Positions 56,367-63,703 of a stretch of DNA of 64,000 nt are shown one piece after another (the first letter of the stretch is position 1; each line of letters opens with the position of its first letter). This stretch comes from CAVSWN01 sp963770995. GTDB lineage: Bacteria; Acidobacteriota; Vicinamibacteria; Vicinamibacterales; CAVVIG01. The notes under the pieces are model-generated. The model saw only the letters and a program-made list of their open reading frames with translations, was not told the origin of the DNA and did no database searches. The DNA is taken from contig CAVYRS010000002.1 in NCBI GenBank assembly GCA_963770995.1, positions 310,001-374,000 of the forward strand, read 5' to 3'. Both the position numbers and the translations under genes were made by a program.

Positions 56367-58289
56367 CTAGCGTTTGAGCCAGCTTTCCCGGATCTTCAAC
56401 TGCTCCGGCGTCGGCGACTTGCTATCGACGATGCGATAGTTGGCGAGCTCGACGAACTTGACGGTCATGTCCAGTTCCCGTTCCTCGCCACCGCGCCGGA
56501 TCCCGAGCTTGATGTTCTGACCCAACTTCTCGTTCAGGAGACGGAAGATCGTCCCCGCGGGCTGACCTTCGAGGGTCTGGCCATCGACGCGCACGATGAA
56601 GTCGTCCTGCTGCAAACGGGACGTCGCGGCATCGGAGCCGGGAGGGAAACCAGTCACCCGGCCCAAGGTATTCAGGTTCACGCCCAGAAAGGGAATCTTT
56701 CGTGTCGCGCGTTCGAGCTGATACCCGGCGTAGCCGAGAAACGTGTCGTAGGGCGGCACGTCGGTGCCGGAGACGTACCGGCTGAAGAAGCTTTCGTACG
56801 ACTTCCTGCTGATCCGGTTGATGACGCGAATCAGATCTTCGGTGCTGAATCCGCGGCCGCGCTGGTAGAAGTCCGTGAAGAGCGTCCGCATGACCTCGTC
56901 CAGGCCCCATGCGCCGTTGGTATCCTGCCGAATGGAGAGGTCCAGGAGCCCGGCGAGGTTCGGCCCCTGCGAGTAATAGGAGATTCTGGACGGCAGCGGA
57001 CTGGCATAGTCGATCCACGTGGACGTGGACGAGTCCGACGCGGATATGTAGCGCCGTGCCTCATTGCCCTCGACTTCGGCGATCGTCCTTGCGACGAAGT
57101 CGACGAAGCTCCGGGCCTCCCGTAACCCGGCGCGGTACGCCGAAAGGGCAGCGTAGTAGCCCGTGAAGCCCTCCGACACCCACAGTAGCGGCGTCTCGTT
57201 CTCCCTCGCGTAGTCGTAGGGCCACATCTGCACCGGACGGATGCGCTTGACGTTCCAGACGTGAAAGAACTCGTGCGAAGCCTGGCCCACCATGTCGTCG
57301 GGCTGCGGCAGCGCGTCGGGGTTCCAGAGGGCGACGAACGAGTTCTGGTGCTCCAGTACCGAGCAACTCGCTTCCGCGGCCCGGAAGAAATAGAAGTACA
57401 CAAACTTCTTGTACGGGAGCCCGCCGAAGATCCTGCCCTGCGTTTCCGCCAGCTTCGTCAGGTGCCCGACCAACGTGCGTGTCTTCTCAGCCGAGAACGT
57501 GCCCGGGGGACTCGCGACGAGGTCGTGCGGCTTGCCGTCGACCGAGAACCGGGTGACGTCGAACTGCCCCATCAGCGTGGGCTGATCGACGAGCGTGTCG
57601 TACTCGGGCGCTGTGAACACCATCGGGTTTGCCGTCTCGTCGAGGCCGCTGGCGATTTTCCAGCCGGCCGGCACATCGAACAGGACCTTGCTGGGGCGCG
57701 ATCGATGCCCCTCGGGCAGCAGAAAGAGCTGTGTGCCGGTGAAGAACGCGTAGTCCGCCGCGATGCGCGCCTGATTCGCGGAGAGCACATTCGCCAGGTA
57801 GTCGAACTCGACGGTGACGCGCGAGATCCCCTTCGTGTCGATGCGCCAGGTCTGCTTGCGGACCTGCGCGGGCCGCAGCTCGCGGCCGCCGGGCTCGGAC
57901 ACTCGAAGGCGAGCGACGTTCTTCCCGTAGTTCTCGATCACGTACCAGCCGGGGGACCAGACCGGCAGCGAGAGGTCGAGCGACGGTTGGTTGATGTTCC
58001 TGATGTCGGTGGTCACGTGAAAGAGCTGGCCCGGGATGTCGGCCACCTTGACCGTGTACTCGATCTCGAGCCGTCCATCTTGCGCCGCCGCAGCGGGCGC
58101 CAAGAGAACGTTGACACAGCAGGCAAGACACCAGATCAGAGTTCGCTGCGCGACAAGAGAAGTGCGATTGAAGGGGACGTGCGCATGAGCGTGCTCCAAG
58201 GGGTCAGAGGTCTTGTACTCCCAACACAATTTGCATACCGTGAGGGCACGCGGTGTCGCGATCGACACGTGGTGGAGAACCCGCCCCAA
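56367..58289 (-). CDS. M61 family metallopeptidase with C-terminal PDZ domain, secreted
   Basis: Up to 640 residues; the true start is uncertain. The leader is VAQRTLIWCLACCVNVLLAP ending AAAAQ, preceded by ~45 residues with no good start codon between, so 58289 is used. Glycyl aminopeptidase-like: N-terminal beta domain (YVIENYGKNVARLRVSEPGG), YFFRAAEASCSVLEHQNSF, zinc motif VGQASHEFFHVWNVKRIRP (HExxH) and WVSEGFTGYYAALSAY with the third ligand Glu. The C-terminal PDZ domain (LGVNLNTLGRVTGFPPGSDA, DDFIVRVDGQTLEGQPAGTI) probably guides substrate. Degrades peptides in the periplasm. Confidence 0.9.
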   Translation of the reverse strand: MGRVLHHVSIATPRALTVCKLCWEYKTSDPLEHAHAHVPFNRTSLVAQRTLIWCLACCVNVLLAPAAAAQDGRLEIEYTVKVADIPGQLFHVTTDIRNINQPSLDLSLPVWSPGWYVIENYGKNVARLRVSEPGGRELRPAQVRKQTWRIDTKGISRVTVEFDYLANVLSANQARIAADYAFFTGTQLFLLPEGHRSRPSKVLFDVPAGWKIASGLDETANPMVFTAPEYDTLVDQPTLMGQFDVTRFSVDGKPHDLVASPPGTFSAEKTRTLVGHLTKLAETQGRIFGGLPYKKFVYFYFFRAAEASCSVLEHQNSFVALWNPDALPQPDDMVGQASHEFFHVWNVKRIRPVQMWPYDYARENETPLLWVSEGFTGYYAALSAYRAGLREARSFVDFVARTIAEVEGNEARRYISASDSSTSTWIDYASPLPSRISYYSQGPNLAGLLDLSIRQDTNGAWGLDEVMRTLFTDFYQRGRGFSTEDLIRVINRISRKSYESFFSRYVSGTDVPPYDTFLGYAGYQLERATRKIPFLGVNLNTLGRVTGFPPGSDAATSRLQQDDFIVRVDGQTLEGQPAGTIFRLLNEKLGQNIKLGIRRGGEERELDMTVKFVELANYRIVDSKSPTPEQLKIRESWLKR

Positions 58290-58622
58290 CGTTCTCTCCG
58301 TCGAGCCGCCGCCATGAGTCTGGGCGCCGCCCGCAAGTCGTCAGCCAGCCGCAACGGAGGCGTGTGCCGGATGGCCCGGCTGGCCACCCAAGTCGATCCC
58401 CTGATCACCCGGCTGCAGAGCCACGACAAACGGCTGGAATTATATGGGAGAGCAAATCCGTATGGGTGACGGCGATCTGACGACCCACCATGGCAGGTGG
58501 CGATCACTCGCCGCTGGGTGACTACACGGGGGTATTCTGCGAACGACGCTCAGCTTCGTGCTTCATCCACGTGTTGCAAAGACTTAGAATGATCTGTCGT
58601 CGGTGATCCGCAGGGAGGCCTT
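58290..58622. other. Gene-free stretch between M61 peptidase and secreted protein
   Basis: About 330 bp. A short plus-strand open stretch (58314-58469, MSLGAARKSSASRNGGVCRM onward) is too short and too atypical to call. GGGAGG at 58613-58618 is the ribosome site of the next gene. Nothing else recognised. Confidence 0.4.
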
Positions 58623-59060
58623 GTGAAACTGCTGAACCGCGTCCTGTTGTTGGTACTGCTGCTCACCCTGCCGCTGTCAGCGGCGGATCCGCTCTATGGA
58701 GTCTGGAAGACGCGGCCCTCCGGAAAGCCCGGCGACACGTCGAAGCAGACAATGACGATTGAGCCGGTGGCCGATGGAATTAAGTTCACCACAGTCATCG
58801 ATTTCGGGAGCGGGGCAGGAATGACCACGACGTACGTCACCAAGCTGGATGGCGCGGAAGTGCCCGTCTATTCGGCCGGTAAAGTTGTGATGACGTTGCG
58901 TGGGAAGAAGACTGGACCCAATACCTACGAGGGCTCGGTGGCCGGCCCTGGCGGGACCGGCACATCCAAGACGACTCTCAGCGCAGACGGGAAGACCATG
59001 ACGGTCGATGGCATGATGGGCTCGATCGCGTCGCACCTCGTCTTCGACCGCGTGAAATAG
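58623..59060 (+). CDS. Small secreted beta-rich protein of unknown function
   Basis: 145 residues from GTG 58623 with GGGAGG upstream. Signal MKLLNRVLLLVLLLTLPLSA. The mature part starts DPLYGVWKTRP, a GxW lipocalin-like opening, and continues with beta strands (TTTYVTKLDGAEVPVYSAGK, TYEGSVAG, TTLSADGKTMTVDG) ending ASHLVFDRVK. Such single-domain calycin-like proteins are common in Acidobacteriota; function unknown. Confidence 0.75.
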   Translation: MKLLNRVLLLVLLLTLPLSAADPLYGVWKTRPSGKPGDTSKQTMTIEPVADGIKFTTVIDFGSGAGMTTTYVTKLDGAEVPVYSAGKVVMTLRGKKTGPNTYEGSVAGPGGTGTSKTTLSADGKTMTVDGMMGSIASHLVFDRVK

Positions 59061-59190
59061 TCTTCAGTCGACACGTCCATGCGGCGGCGCGGTGGATCCT
59101 CACCGCGATGCGCCATGCTTGCCGACCGGCCAGCCGGTCGCTGACGCAGGCCGCGGGTCGGGTTCGCCGCATCGCACACTACTGAGTAAC

Positions 59191-59245
59191 GGCGTAGTGG
59201 CTTCCTACGCGGCAGGGCCAGTTTCGGAAAATACTTCGCGACTTC
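59191..59245 (+). repeat. 54-bp hairpin repeat, copy 4
   Basis: GGCGTAGTGGCTTCCTACGC, GGCAGGGCCAGTTTCGGAAA, ATACTTCGCGACTT. One arm base differs (ACTTCGC), the only arm change in the set. The last copy before the integron array. Confidence 0.92.
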
Positions 59246-59450
59246 TCAGGACCAATCCGTTCAGCCGCAATATGCCGCGACCTGGCGGGGTGTTATGCAG
59301 GTCGGCCTATTGAGGTCTCACGGGCGCCTGCTTCGTCCAATAAGTGCCTGTGACCGTATGAAGTTGCAGACATTCTTCGACGCGGCCCATCTGCTGATAT
59401 GCTGCGAGCCTCGCTGGGCCGGCCGTGATATGCCGGTCGGCCTACTCATA
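59246..59450. other. Candidate attI or degenerate attC flank upstream of the first cassette
   Basis: Gene-free. A word of about 16 bp, ATGCxGGTCGGCCTA, occurs at 59295-59310 and again at 59428-59444, directly before the GTTAGAC core site. A small hairpin CGACCTG/CAGGTCG spans about 59281-59305, beside a GTTATGC heptamer at 59293-59299. No integrase gene lies to the left in the window. Could be the remains of an attI site or of an older attC. Confidence 0.35.
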
Positions 59451-59487
59451 GTTAGACGGCAGCTAGACGCTAGGGAGCATAGAGCGT

Positions 59488-60708
59488 ATGCAACCACAAA
59501 ACACCCAAAAGCACACCGCTGACCGCGTGGAGTTCGTGGACACGTTACGCGGCTTCGCACTGCTCGGCGTCTTCGGGGCAAACCTGTTGATATTCTCAGG
59601 TTTCAGCTACTATATGTCTGACGCGCAGCGGGCGATGCTGCCGACGGCTAATGCGGATAACGTCGTTTATCTGCTTAAACTGATCTTCATCGATACCAAG
59701 TTTATAGGGCTATTCTCCTTCCTGTTCGGGGTGAGCTTCTGGCTTTTTCTGAGTCGAGCTAACGCACGTGGGGTTGGTGGCACCCGCTTGTTCTACCGTC
59801 GCCTCGGATGGCTGTTCGTCATCGGCTCGATTCACGGCTGGCTCTTCTGGTGCTTTGATATATTAAGATTCTATGCGCTGTGGGGATTGCTATTGCCTTT
59901 GTTTTTGCCATTATCAGGCAAGATGTTGTTGAGCTTCGCTTTACTCTTTGCGGTTCTCGCTCCGGCATTAATTAGCGGGTTCCAGTCACTTGCAGGGCCT
60001 GTGGCTACAGACCCAAATATTGACGCCGTCGCGCTACAAACTTTTTCTTCCGGTTCCTACGCAGAGGTTCTTCGCGTCAACTGGCTATACGACTGGCATC
60101 TCACGCTCTCGGTGGGCGAGGTCGCCAACCAAGTAGCTATTTTAGGGCGGCTTCTTCTCGGCCTTTGTGCTGCGCGTGCGTTGGTGCTTGTCGATCTTAA
60201 AGGCCACCACGCGCTCTTCCGCACGCTGCTAATTGTCGGGGCGATTGTCGGCATCGGAGGGAACATTATTTTCGCCGGGAAGTATCTCGACTCGGCTGCT
60301 GTGGGAAGTTTCCCCATATCGTTTATTAGAAGATTCACCACGGAGCTCGGGTCCTTGGGATTAACTCTGGCGTATGCATCGGGGCTTGCGTTCTTGTTCC
60401 AGAAATCTCGGTGGGGGCGTTATCTACTCCTGCTCGCCCCTGTCGGACGGATGGCTTTAACGTGCTACCTCCTGCAAACGCTGTTCGGCCTCTGGCTCTT
60501 CTACGGCTTCATGCCGGGGCCGGATTTGATGGGCAAGGTTGGGCCTGTATGGCTCGTCTTAGTGTGGGTGAGTGGGTATGCGGTTCAAGTATGGTTCGCT
60601 TCCCTTTGGCTGCGCCATTTTCGTTTTGGGCCGGCGGAGTGGCTGTGGCGGTCGCTGACATATTGGAAAATTCAACCACTCAGGCTAGCCGCTCGGCCAG
60701 CCGTCTAA
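59488..60708 (+). CDS. DUF418 family membrane protein (integron cassette 1)
   Basis: 406 residues from ATG 59488 (GGGAG 14 bases upstream). DUF418-type N-terminus RVEFVDTLRGFALLGVFGAN, GLFSFLFGVSFWLFLSRANA, RLGWLFVIGSIHGWLFWCFD, and the C-terminal domain GRMALTCYLLQTLFGLWLFY and GPAEWLWRSLTYWKIQPLR. About 9-10 membrane segments. The family is of unknown function, with suggested acyltransferase or transport roles. Base composition is clearly lower in GC than the rest of the window, a sign of transfer. The stop codon TAA lies within the attC core GTCTAAC. Confidence 0.9.
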   Translation: MQPQNTQKHTADRVEFVDTLRGFALLGVFGANLLIFSGFSYYMSDAQRAMLPTANADNVVYLLKLIFIDTKFIGLFSFLFGVSFWLFLSRANARGVGGTRLFYRRLGWLFVIGSIHGWLFWCFDILRFYALWGLLLPLFLPLSGKMLLSFALLFAVLAPALISGFQSLAGPVATDPNIDAVALQTFSSGSYAEVLRVNWLYDWHLTLSVGEVANQVAILGRLLLGLCAARALVLVDLKGHHALFRTLLIVGAIVGIGGNIIFAGKYLDSAAVGSFPISFIRRFTTELGSLGLTLAYASGLAFLFQKSRWGRYLLLLAPVGRMALTCYLLQTLFGLWLFYGFMPGPDLMGKVGPVWLVLVWVSGYAVQVWFASLWLRHFRFGPAEWLWRSLTYWKIQPLRLAARPAV

Positions 60709-60805
60709 CAATGCCATGCAGCCGACCGCGAATAGAGTTGCCTTCATGCGCGAGGCTTGCTTCAATTCTGCGGTTCGTCGCGGCGGCTGATGGCGGGCGT
60801 TGGGC
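60703..60805 (+). repeat. attC site of cassette 1
   Basis: Core GTCTAAC (60703-60709) and GTTGGGC (60799-60805). Inner arms GCCATGCAGCCGAC and GGCGGCTGATGGC pair, with one unpaired base on the left arm, the extrahelical base typical of attC. Length 103 bp. Confidence 0.85.
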
Positions 60806-60843
60806 GGACATGAGTCCGGGCAGCCCGAGTCGAGGTCGAACTT

Positions 60844-61398
60844 ATGAGTAACTCTTCGGTTCTCGCTGCCGCAGTTGGTTTGCTCATACTGGGCCTCGCG
60901 GGCCTGGGATGGGTCTTTCGCGAGCAGCGAGTTCCTCGGCCAAGACGCGCCCGACAGTTCCTGGTTCTTCTGCCATGCCTGGTGCTAATCACATTGAGCG
61001 CCACGGGCCTTCGCTGGTGGTGGATCGAGCGACCGGATCGCCCGGCTACGGTGGAAGACCTCCGCATAATGGATCGGGCGATCGGGATCCTGAAAGACGA
61101 AGCCTCCTGGAATCGCAAAGATGATCGCGAGTGCGCAGACGACACGGCCAACCGCAAGTGGAGCCTCTTCTGCGCGCTGGAGCTGGCCTGTACTGAAGTC
61201 CTTGGCGAGTACGACCATCGCAGGGTCGCTCTGCAGGAGGTCCGATTCGCCGTCGAGGATGCCACGCACGGCCGAGAGTTCGAGCACCGGCTCATGGACT
61301 TTAACAATCTGCCAGAAACACGGTTTGAGGATGTGAGCAACGTGTTGCAGGTGGCAAGGAGTCGGGTTGCGGCACGGCTCACGGTGCAGCATCCTTGA
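60844..61398 (+). CDS. Unrecognised two-TM protein, paralogue of cassette 3 product (integron cassette 2)
   Basis: 184 residues from ATG 60844. Two membrane helices, residues ~6-24 and ~40-58. The soluble part (~65-184) has RPATVEDLRIMDRAIGILKD, SWNRKDDRECADDTANRKWS, LFCALELACTEVLGEYDHRR, VALQEVRFAVEDATHGREFE and HRLMDFNNLPETRFEDVSNV. The same blocks are in the cassette 3 product, so this is a family. I do not recognise it. Two conserved Cys and the acidic DDxxC motif suggest an extracytoplasmic domain, possibly disulfide-bonded. Confidence 0.85.
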   Translation: MSNSSVLAAAVGLLILGLAGLGWVFREQRVPRPRRARQFLVLLPCLVLITLSATGLRWWWIERPDRPATVEDLRIMDRAIGILKDEASWNRKDDRECADDTANRKWSLFCALELACTEVLGEYDHRRVALQEVRFAVEDATHGREFEHRLMDFNNLPETRFEDVSNVLQVARSRVAARLTVQHP

Positions 61399-61403
61399 GT
61401 GCC

Positions 61404-61475
61404 GCCCAACAATGGGTTGGAGCTGACGAAGCCGGCGCAAGCGATGGAGCTTCGCAGCTCAACCCAGTGTTGGGC
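61404..61475 (+). repeat. attC site of cassette 2
   Basis: Core GCCCAAC (61404-61410) and GTTGGGC (61469-61475). Inner arms GGGTTGGAGCTG and CAGCTCAACCC pair with one extrahelical base. 72 bp. Begins 6 bp after the stop codon. Confidence 0.9.
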
Positions 61476-61516
61476 GGACAAGCCGAAGCCTGTCCGGGCT
61501 CTAAGCTGACAATGCC

Positions 61517-62005
61517 ATGAAACGGCGCTCGATTGTTTGGACGCTGGCGCTTCTAACGGCGGCGGTCGTTGGCATTTGGGCACGTCAGCAAATGGCGATT
61601 GAATCGCGCGACCAGCCCGCCACGGCAGACGATCTCCGCATTCTCCGGCGGGCCGATGCGCTTCTTGGAGACGCTTCCGTGTGGAATCGCCATGACGATC
61701 GGGTATGTGACGATGACGAGGCCAGCGGCAAACGGAGCCTGTTCTGCGCGTTGCAGAAGGCCGATTGGGAGATTCTCGGCGAGTACCAGCATCGGAACGT
61801 CGCCCTCCAGGAAGTGCGGTTCGTGATTCAAGATGCCACGCGCGATCGGCAAACCGAGATGGTGATTCGCGCGCTCCGGCGATTCAGTGTGCCGCACCGG
61901 CTCATGGACTTCAGCAATCTGCCGGAGACGCGGTTTGAGGATGTGAAGCAGGTATTACGAGTCGCGAGCGAACGCATCGCAGCGCGGCTTGAGTCCAAGC
62001 AATGA
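61517..62005 (+). CDS. Unrecognised single-TM protein, paralogue of cassette 2 product (integron cassette 3)
   Basis: 162 residues from ATG 61517. One N-terminal helix (IVWTLALLTAAVVGIW), then the shared domain: QPATADDLRILRRADALLGD, VWNRHDDRVCDDDEASGKRS, LFCALQKADWEILGEYQHRN, VALQEVRFVIQDATRDRQTE and HRLMDFSNLPETRFEDVKQV. It lacks the second membrane helix of the cassette 2 protein and has an extra ~14 residues before HRLMDF. Function unknown; extracytoplasmic location is likely. Confidence 0.85.
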   Translation: MKRRSIVWTLALLTAAVVGIWARQQMAIESRDQPATADDLRILRRADALLGDASVWNRHDDRVCDDDEASGKRSLFCALQKADWEILGEYQHRNVALQEVRFVIQDATRDRQTEMVIRALRRFSVPHRLMDFSNLPETRFEDVKQVLRVASERIAARLESKQ

Positions 62006-62072
62006 TCCCAGCAGAGGCAACAATGGCTTTTCGGGCCTCGCCCTGACCGTGACGTAAGGAAGACGACGAGCC

Positions 62073-62145
62073 GCCCAACAGCGCTTGCAGCCGTCGGCGC
62101 CATGTGTAATCGTCAGGCGCCGCGGCTGAAGCGCAGACGTTACGC
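62073..62145 (+). repeat. attC site of cassette 3
   Basis: Core GCCCAAC (62073-62079) and GTTACGC (62139-62145). Inner arms GCGCTTGCAGCCG and CGGCTGAAGCGC pair with one extrahelical base. 73 bp. The right core belongs to the next cassette and is GTTACGC rather than GTTRRRY. Confidence 0.85.
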
Positions 62146-62195
62146 CGGACTCTGAGCTTCGTGTTCCAACCGATTAGTCCTCGTACACGGTAGGA

Positions 62196-62270
62196 CTCTA
62201 TCGGGAGTGACCCGGCGCGCGGACGCACGCCTCAAGCGGGATGCTGACCACCGGGTCACTTTCGATAGAG
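62196..62270. repeat. Inverted repeat near the IS91-like transposase gene
   Basis: Arms CTCTATCGGGAGTGACCCGG (62196-62215) and CCGGGTCACTTTCGATAGAG (62251-62270), 18 of 20 positions paired, with a 35-bp loop. It may be an end (ter) structure of the IS91-like element or a REP-type hairpin. Between attC3 and the transposase gene nothing else is recognised. Confidence 0.7.
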
Positions 62271-62512
62271 CCGTTTGGACCAAGCCGCTGGCGTGTGCGG
62301 CGGACGCGGGGGATGACTATGGGCGTTGAATCGTGAGAGCCCCTGGCGTCGGCGCGTGCGTCGTAACGACGGAGGTCCGATCGAGGCGGTCAAGACGTCG
62401 CGGGCGGGTGGCGACAGGATGTTCATGGACGCCGTGGCCGCCGAGCTGACACAGCTCCGGCGCCCGCGCGTACGAGCGCGACGGAGTGCGGAGGGCGAAG
62501 CGCAGGCGCCGC

Positions 62513-63703
62513 TCACGAGCTGTCATGGACAGTGACTGCGAGGAGGGCTTCGAGGAAGAGCTGACGCGCGGTCAGCCGTTCGATGATGCGCATGGGCGCC
62601 CCACAGCGCGGGCACGGCCACGAGCACGGGAGCGTGGGTCCGACAGACGGTATGGTGACTGGTGGTGGCGGCGCGACGGCCAAGACCGTGCGAGACGTCG
62701 CGAGATCGTGGGTGCGGCACCGAGGTGCCAGCAGGCCGAAGTAGCGGATGCGGACGAAGCGCTTCGGCAGGACGTGCAGGAGGAAGCGGCGGAGGAATTC
62801 GTTGACGTCAAGCGTCAGCGTGCGCATCTGACTCCCGTGCCGATAGTCCTTCCACCGAAAGGAGACGGTGTCGTCCGTGACGGCGACGAGTCGGTGATTG
62901 GAGATGGCGACGCGGTGGGTGTACCGCGCGAGGTAGTGCAGCACGTGGGCGGGGCTGCCAAAGGGCGGCTTGGCATAGACGACCCACGGCTGATGATGGA
63001 GCGATCGGAGCCACACGCGAAAGGCGGATTCAGGGGCCAGCGTTTGTAAGGCGCCGGGAAACGAGAGCCGTCCCTCGCGAAACGCGGCGCGGAGGCCGGC
63101 GACGAGTTTCCCGCGAAAGACCTGTCGCAGCACCTGCACCGGGAGAAAGAAGGTCGGGCGTGCGTGGATCCACCGCGTCCGATCTGGCGACAATCCCCCC
63201 GCGGGCACGACACAGTGGACGTGCGGATGATGCTGGAGACGTTGCCCCCACGTGTGGAGGACCATGAGGCCGCCAATCGCCGCGCCCAAGCGTTTTGGGT
63301 TGGCCGCGACCTGTAGCAGCGTCGCCGCCGCGGCCCGAAGCAGGAGGTCGTACACAATGCGCTTATTGGCCAACGCGAGGCGGGCGACCGGCTCCGGCAC
63401 CGTGAAGACGAGGTGCACGTAGCCGACCGGTAGGAGTTCCTGTTCTCGCGCAGCGACCCACACGTTACGAGCGGCCGTCAGGCACTTGGGACAATGGCGA
63501 TCCCGGCAGCTGTTGTACGAGAGGGCCGACTGCGCACACCGATCGCAGCGATCGCGGTGCCCGCCGAGTGCCGCCGTTCGACACTGGGCGATGGCGCGGA
63601 GGACGCGTCGATGCTGCCCGGTCATCCAGGTGCGGTGCGTCTCCAGGAAACGATCGCCGTGTTGGCGCACGATGTCGGCCACCTCGAAAGGTGGCCGCGT
63701 CAC
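62513..63703 (-). CDS. IS91 family transposase
   Basis: 396 residues from GTG 63703, which overlaps the recombinase stop (GTGA); a longer reading to 63964 only repeats the recombinase region out of frame. N-terminus TRPPFEVADIVRQHGDRFLE, then the zinc-finger-like HRDRCDRCAQSALSYNSCRD and RHCPKC. The rolling-circle motif II analogue is HHPHVHCVVPAGGL. YLARYTHRVAISNHRLV carries the catalytic Tyr region, followed by VSFRWKDYRHGSQ and a C-terminal RFVRIRYFGLLAPRCR. Single-strand-type rolling-circle transposase. It sits next to the integron array and may have moved it or neighbouring DNA. Confidence 0.92.
   Translation of the reverse strand: MTRPPFEVADIVRQHGDRFLETHRTWMTGQHRRVLRAIAQCRTAALGGHRDRCDRCAQSALSYNSCRDRHCPKCLTAARNVWVAAREQELLPVGYVHLVFTVPEPVARLALANKRIVYDLLLRAAAATLLQVAANPKRLGAAIGGLMVLHTWGQRLQHHPHVHCVVPAGGLSPDRTRWIHARPTFFLPVQVLRQVFRGKLVAGLRAAFREGRLSFPGALQTLAPESAFRVWLRSLHHQPWVVYAKPPFGSPAHVLHYLARYTHRVAISNHRLVAVTDDTVSFRWKDYRHGSQMRTLTLDVNEFLRRFLLHVLPKRFVRIRYFGLLAPRCRTHDLATSRTVLAVAPPPPVTIPSVGPTLPCSWPCPRCGAPMRIIERLTARQLFLEALLAVTVHDSS

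Larger units (their letters stand above)
59451..62145 (+). mobile_element. Integron gene cassette array without integrase (CALIN-like), three cassettes
   Basis: Cassette 1 runs 59452-60799, cassette 2 60800-61469 and cassette 3 61470-62139. Each begins inside a core site (GTTAGAC, GTTGGGC, GTTGGGC). The 5' core of its own attC is the exact complement (GTCTAAC, GCCCAAC, GCCCAAC), as required if each excised as a circle. All three genes read in the same direction with an attC just downstream of the stop. No intI is visible upstream. Confidence 0.85.

Noticed and set aside
58314..58469. Small plus-strand protein upstream of the secreted protein gene
   Set aside because: About 51 codons with no ribosome site and no recognisable composition; not supportable.
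52471..59245. Hairpin repeats as attC sites
   Set aside because: They lack paired RYYYAAC/GTTRRRY cores, and their outer arms are GCGTAGT/ACTACGC; reported instead as a separate repeat family.
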